Shown piece after piece: positions 60,920-64,000 of a stretch of 64,000 nt of DNA (position 1 is the stretch's first letter; each line of letters starts with the position of its first letter). Below the pieces are notes generated by a model that was given only the letters and a program-made list of their open reading frames with translations, was not told where the DNA came from and did no database searches. The DNA is taken from positions 62,001-126,000 of the forward strand of contig JAVBSL010000003.1 of NCBI GenBank assembly GCA_031556725.1, read 5' to 3'. Source of the stretch: UBA935 sp031556725. GTDB taxonomy: Bacteria; Bacillota; Clostridia; Lachnospirales; Lachnospiraceae. The position numbers and the translations under genes are program-made.

Positions 60920-62887
60920 ATGAATAAAGGAAAATATTATATTACTACGGCGATTGCCTATACTTCGGGCAAGCCTCATATCGGGAACAGCTATGAGATT
61001 GTTCTTGGGGACAGTATCGCCAGATATAAAAGAAAAGATGGCTATGAGGTTTTTTTTCAAACCGGAACCGATGAGCATGGCCAGAAAATAGAGATAAAAG
61101 CCCAGGAAGCTGGTGTTACGCCTCAGGAATTTGTGGATGACGTGGCGGGTACCATCAAGGGGCTTTGGGATTTGATGGACACTTCCTATGATAAATTTAT
61201 CAGAACTACTGATGCTGCCCATGAAAAGCAGATTCAGAAGATTTTTCGCAGACTGTATGATCAGGGCGACATTTATAAGGGCGCCTATGAAGGTCTTTAT
61301 TGTACCCCCTGTGAGTCTTTCTGGACCGAATCGCAGTTAAAGGATGGCAAGTGCCCGGACTGTGGCAGAGAAGTAAAAGCGGCTAAGGAAGAGGCCTATT
61401 TCTTTAAAATGAGTAAATATGCCGATCGTTTGATTGAACATATTAACAGCCACCCGGAGTTTATTCAGCCGGTCTCCCGTAAAAATGAAATGATGAATAA
61501 CTTCTTGCTGCCCGGACTGCAGGATCTGTGTGTTTCCAGGACCTCCTTCACCTGGGGGATTCCGGTGGATTTTGACCCCAGACATGTGGTTTATGTGTGG
61601 TTGGATGCTTTAAGTAACTATATTACCGGTATCGGTTATGACTGTGATGGCAACAGTACCGAGCAATATCATAAGTTATGGCCGGCCGATTTACATCTGA
61701 TTGGCAAAGATATCGTCCGCTTTCATTCGATTTACTGGCCTATTTTCCTGATGGCACTGGGTGAGCCCCTGCCCAAACAGATTTTCGGCCATCCCTGGCT
61801 ATTACAGGGTGACGGCAAGATGAGCAAATCTAAGGGAAATGTTATCTATGCGGATGACTTGGCCGACTTTTTCGGAGTGGATGCAGTTCGCTATTTTGTG
61901 CTCCATGAAATGCCTTTTGAAAACGACGGAACTATTTCCTGGGAACTGCTGGTGGAACGAATCAACTCTGATCTGGCCAATACCCTGGGTAATCTGGTGA
62001 ACCGGACCATTTCCATGAGCAACAAGTATTTTGACGGCGTGGTTGCGGACAAAGGCATCGAGGATGCAATGGATGCCGATTTAAAAGAAACGGTAACCGG
62101 AACTTTTGCCAGGGTAAGTAAGAAAATGGATGATCTGCGGGTTGCTGATGCACTGACAGAAATATTTGTCCTGTTTAAGCGCTGCAATAAATATATTGAT
62201 GAGACCGAACCCTGGGTACTGGCCAAGGACGATGCGAAGAAGGATCGTCTGGCAACGGTGCTTTATAACCTGGTCGAAAGTATTATGATCGGCGCTTCTC
62301 TGTTAGAGCCTTTTATGCCGAAGACCGCAGAAAAGATTGCCGGGCAGTTGAACGCTTCTTTAAGAAGTTTTGAGTCATTATTCGAATTCGGCCAATATGA
62401 AAGCGGAAATAAAGTGACTGATCAGCCGGAGATTCTCTTTGCCCGGCTGGATGTTAAGGAAGTGGTGGAAAAGGCTCAGGCGATGTTTGATGCAAGAGCA
62501 ACCAGGGAAGTTCCCGCAGAAGAAGAACCGGCAGCTCCGGTAATCGATATCGAAGCCAAAGCGGAGATTACCTATGATGACTTTGCCGGGCTGCAATTTC
62601 AGGTGGGTGAGATTATTGCCTGTGAAGAAGTTCCCAAATCCAAGAAACTGCTTTGCTCCAAGGTGCGGGTGGGCAGCCAGGTAAAGCAGATCGTATCGGG
62701 CATTAAACAGCACTACACAGCGGAAGAAATGGTTGGAAAAAAAGTCATGGTACTGGTAAACTTAAAACCGGCGACCCTGGCCGGAGTGCTGTCGGAAGGC
62801 ATGTTGCTTTGTGCTGAAGACGCCGAAGGCAATCTGGCACTTCTGACACCGGAAAAAGATATGCCGGCAGGTGCAGAAATTTGTTAA
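60920..62887 (+). CDS. metG: Methionyl-tRNA synthetase with C-terminal tRNA-binding domain
   Basis: A 655-residue class I synthetase charging tRNA-Met. AYTSGKPHIGNS is the HIGH-type motif, CTPCESFW and CPDCG are the zinc knuckle, and KMSKSKGNV the KMSKS loop. Residues about 545-655 form an EMAP/Trbp111-like domain (FQVGEIIACEEVPKSKKLL, MVLVNLKPATLAGVLSEGM) that promotes dimerisation and tRNA binding. GGAGTGAGGAG precedes the ATG. Length fits the family. Confidence 0.97.
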   Translation: MNKGKYYITTAIAYTSGKPHIGNSYEIVLGDSIARYKRKDGYEVFFQTGTDEHGQKIEIKAQEAGVTPQEFVDDVAGTIKGLWDLMDTSYDKFIRTTDAAHEKQIQKIFRRLYDQGDIYKGAYEGLYCTPCESFWTESQLKDGKCPDCGREVKAAKEEAYFFKMSKYADRLIEHINSHPEFIQPVSRKNEMMNNFLLPGLQDLCVSRTSFTWGIPVDFDPRHVVYVWLDALSNYITGIGYDCDGNSTEQYHKLWPADLHLIGKDIVRFHSIYWPIFLMALGEPLPKQIFGHPWLLQGDGKMSKSKGNVIYADDLADFFGVDAVRYFVLHEMPFENDGTISWELLVERINSDLANTLGNLVNRTISMSNKYFDGVVADKGIEDAMDADLKETVTGTFARVSKKMDDLRVADALTEIFVLFKRCNKYIDETEPWVLAKDDAKKDRLATVLYNLVESIMIGASLLEPFMPKTAEKIAGQLNASLRSFESLFEFGQYESGNKVTDQPEILFARLDVKEVVEKAQAMFDARATREVPAEEEPAAPVIDIEAKAEITYDDFAGLQFQVGEIIACEEVPKSKKLLCSKVRVGSQVKQIVSGIKQHYTAEEMVGKKVMVLVNLKPATLAGVLSEGMLLCAEDAEGNLALLTPEKDMPAGAEIC

Positions 62888-62923
62888 TAGTGTGAGAAAC
62901 GAAAGATAACGGAGGTGCAGTGA

Positions 62924-63856
62924 ATGGTTACAACGCAGGAATTGTACTATGATTCAAGGGATCATGCCAGCAGAATACACGCTGTTAAGTGGATACCGGA
63001 AAATGAAGTGAAAGCGGTTCTGATTCTGGTTCACGGGATGGCGGAGTATATCGAGCGGTATAATGAATTTGCCACTTATCTGGCTGAGCGAGGTATTTTG
63101 GTGGCCGGAAACAGTCATCTTGGCCATGGTAAGTCCATCGGTGAGAACGGAAAACCGGGATACTTTTGTAAACAGGATGCAGCCACCGTTTTAGTAAGGG
63201 ATGTTCATCGGCTTAAAAAAATGGTGCAGCAGGATTACCCGGGAATTCCCTGCTTTATCATGGGACATAGTATGGGATCTTTTGTGGTTCGTAATTATTT
63301 ATGCCGGTATGGGACCGGAGTGGAAGGTGCCATTATTATGGGAACCGGTATGCCGCCCAAGGCTTTGGCCGCCATCTCCAAAGGAATTGCCAGGCTGCAA
63401 ATGGTTTTTTTAGGAGACAGTCATCCAGGGAAAATGTTGGATAAACTTGCATTTGGCGGTTATAATAAAAAAATTGAAAACCCTAAAACCGCTCATGACT
63501 GGTTAAGCGTGAGTGAAGAAAATGTGAGAGCGTATAAGGCCGATGATTTATGTGGATTTTTGTTTACCGTAAATGGTTTTCACACCCTGTTTGAGCTGAT
63601 TTATCGCTTGCATAAGCCGGGGAATCTTAAAAATATGCCTGTCACGCTGCCGGTTCTTTTTATTGCCGGTGGTGAAGATCCTGTAGGTGATTACGGAGAA
63701 GGTGTAAAAAAGGTTGCACAAAGCTTTAAAGATATGGGCATGCAGGATGTTACCCTGTCCATTCGTGAAGACGTCCGCCATGAAATATTGAATGAAGATG
63801 ATCGGGTAGAAGTTTATGAAGAGATTTTCCAGTGGATTACAGAAAAAGAGGATTAG
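62924..63856 (+). CDS. Alpha/beta hydrolase, monoacylglycerol lipase-like
   Basis: A 310-residue cytoplasmic hydrolase. LVHGMAEYIERY is the oxyanion loop, GHSMGS holds the nucleophile Ser, GGEDPVGD the Asp, and VRHEILNE the His, giving a complete triad. The group hydrolyses monoacylglycerols or lysophospholipids. ACGGAGGTGC precedes the ATG. It follows metG by 36 bases and the next gene starts four bases after its stop. Confidence 0.9.
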   Translation: MVTTQELYYDSRDHASRIHAVKWIPENEVKAVLILVHGMAEYIERYNEFATYLAERGILVAGNSHLGHGKSIGENGKPGYFCKQDAATVLVRDVHRLKKMVQQDYPGIPCFIMGHSMGSFVVRNYLCRYGTGVEGAIIMGTGMPPKALAAISKGIARLQMVFLGDSHPGKMLDKLAFGGYNKKIENPKTAHDWLSVSEENVRAYKADDLCGFLFTVNGFHTLFELIYRLHKPGNLKNMPVTLPVLFIAGGEDPVGDYGEGVKKVAQSFKDMGMQDVTLSIREDVRHEILNEDDRVEVYEEIFQWITEKED

Positions 63857-63860
63857 AATT

Positions 63861-64000
63861 ATGAAAAAAGTTCTTATTGTGTCGGCATCGGTTCTTATTT
63901 TTACATTTGGCGGCATAACTGCATCGGCTTCGGAAGGACAGGATGTAACGGGCCAGGTGCAGGAATACATGGATGAAATAAAAGATATGATCGGTGATAT
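63861..64000 (+). CDS. Secreted protein, N-terminal fragment (cut by window edge)
   Basis: The frame opens at ATG 63861 with AGAGGA upstream and runs off the window; about 46 residues are visible. It begins with KK, a hydrophobic stretch and ASASE, a typical Sec signal peptide with cleavage after ASA. The short mature part is acidic (GQVQEYMDEIKDMI). The family cannot be told. It starts four bases after the hydrolase, suggesting co-transcription. Confidence 0.7.
   Translation, partial: MKKVLIVSASVLIFTFGGITASASEGQDVTGQVQEYMDEIKDMIGD

Noticed and set aside
1..64000. CRISPR arrays, insertion sequences, rRNA genes and prophage
   Set aside because: No regularly spaced direct repeats, transposase, integrase, phage structural genes or rRNA sequence were seen.

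Overview
This window looks like chromosomal DNA of an anaerobic, spore-forming Firmicute, most likely Lachnospiraceae or a close clostridial relative. The evidence is a spore maturation gene (spmB), strong AGGAGG-type ribosome binding sites, frequent GTG and TTG starts, a two-gene (split) transketolase, type 2 galT, a galK/galT pair, many AgrC/LytTR-type two-component systems, and a glycerol-3-phosphate oxidation module with a DUF1667 domain. There is no rRNA, CRISPR array or insertion sequence. One tRNA gene, tRNA-Gly(TCC), is present. Both window ends cut genes: a methyltransferase tail on the left and a secreted-protein start on the right.

Layout. 1-5.6 kb: methyltransferase tail, Fe-S protein divergent from a Crp/Fnr regulator, HD phosphohydrolase, an N-terminally truncated ATPase-type regulator next to tandem palindromes, and a ROK regulator/MFS transporter operon. 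5.7-13 kb: the most distinctive region, a RiPP (ribosomally made, modified peptide) cluster. Its leftward genes encode an HlyD-like adaptor, a peptidase-containing ABC exporter, a second NHLM-type ABC transporter and a small precursor with a double-glycine leader and three Asn-Ser-Trp-Gly repeats. A rightward gene encodes a B12-binding radical SAM enzyme with a PqqD-like C-terminus. 13-17.8 kb: two interleaved signalling pairs. 18-20 kb: spmB and an AbiE-like toxin-antitoxin locus whose toxin has lost its catalytic core. 20-26.6 kb: a LytTR two-component system divergent from a Bce-like ABC transporter, then a PiT phosphate transporter with its DUF47 partner; paired TTACAT repeats stand before both rightward units. 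26.6-39.7 kb: HTH-Uma2 protein, tocopherol-cyclase-like protein, FAD-Rieske oxidoreductase, two hybrid histidine kinases around argC, a FUSC-type membrane protein, an orphan LytTR regulator and a chemoreceptor. 39.8-50.9 kb: Nat-type ABC transporter with a CPBP protease fusion, SGNH esterase, lipoprotein, tRNA-Gly, AraC regulator with a structured leader, galK-galT, a MarR regulator and a DUF885 protein. 51-64 kb: split transketolase and rpe, then a glycerol operon (two flavoproteins, glpK and a large unrecognised cyclic-nucleotide-fold protein), a NUDIX hydrolase, metG, an alpha/beta hydrolase and a cut secreted protein.

The genes combine peptide export and sensing (RiPP cluster, Bce-like transporter, at least four two-component systems and two hybrid kinases) with sugar, pentose-phosphate and glycerol metabolism. 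The RiPP cluster is the best candidate for an undescribed system. All functional calls come from reading translated sequence and recalled family features; no database search was run.
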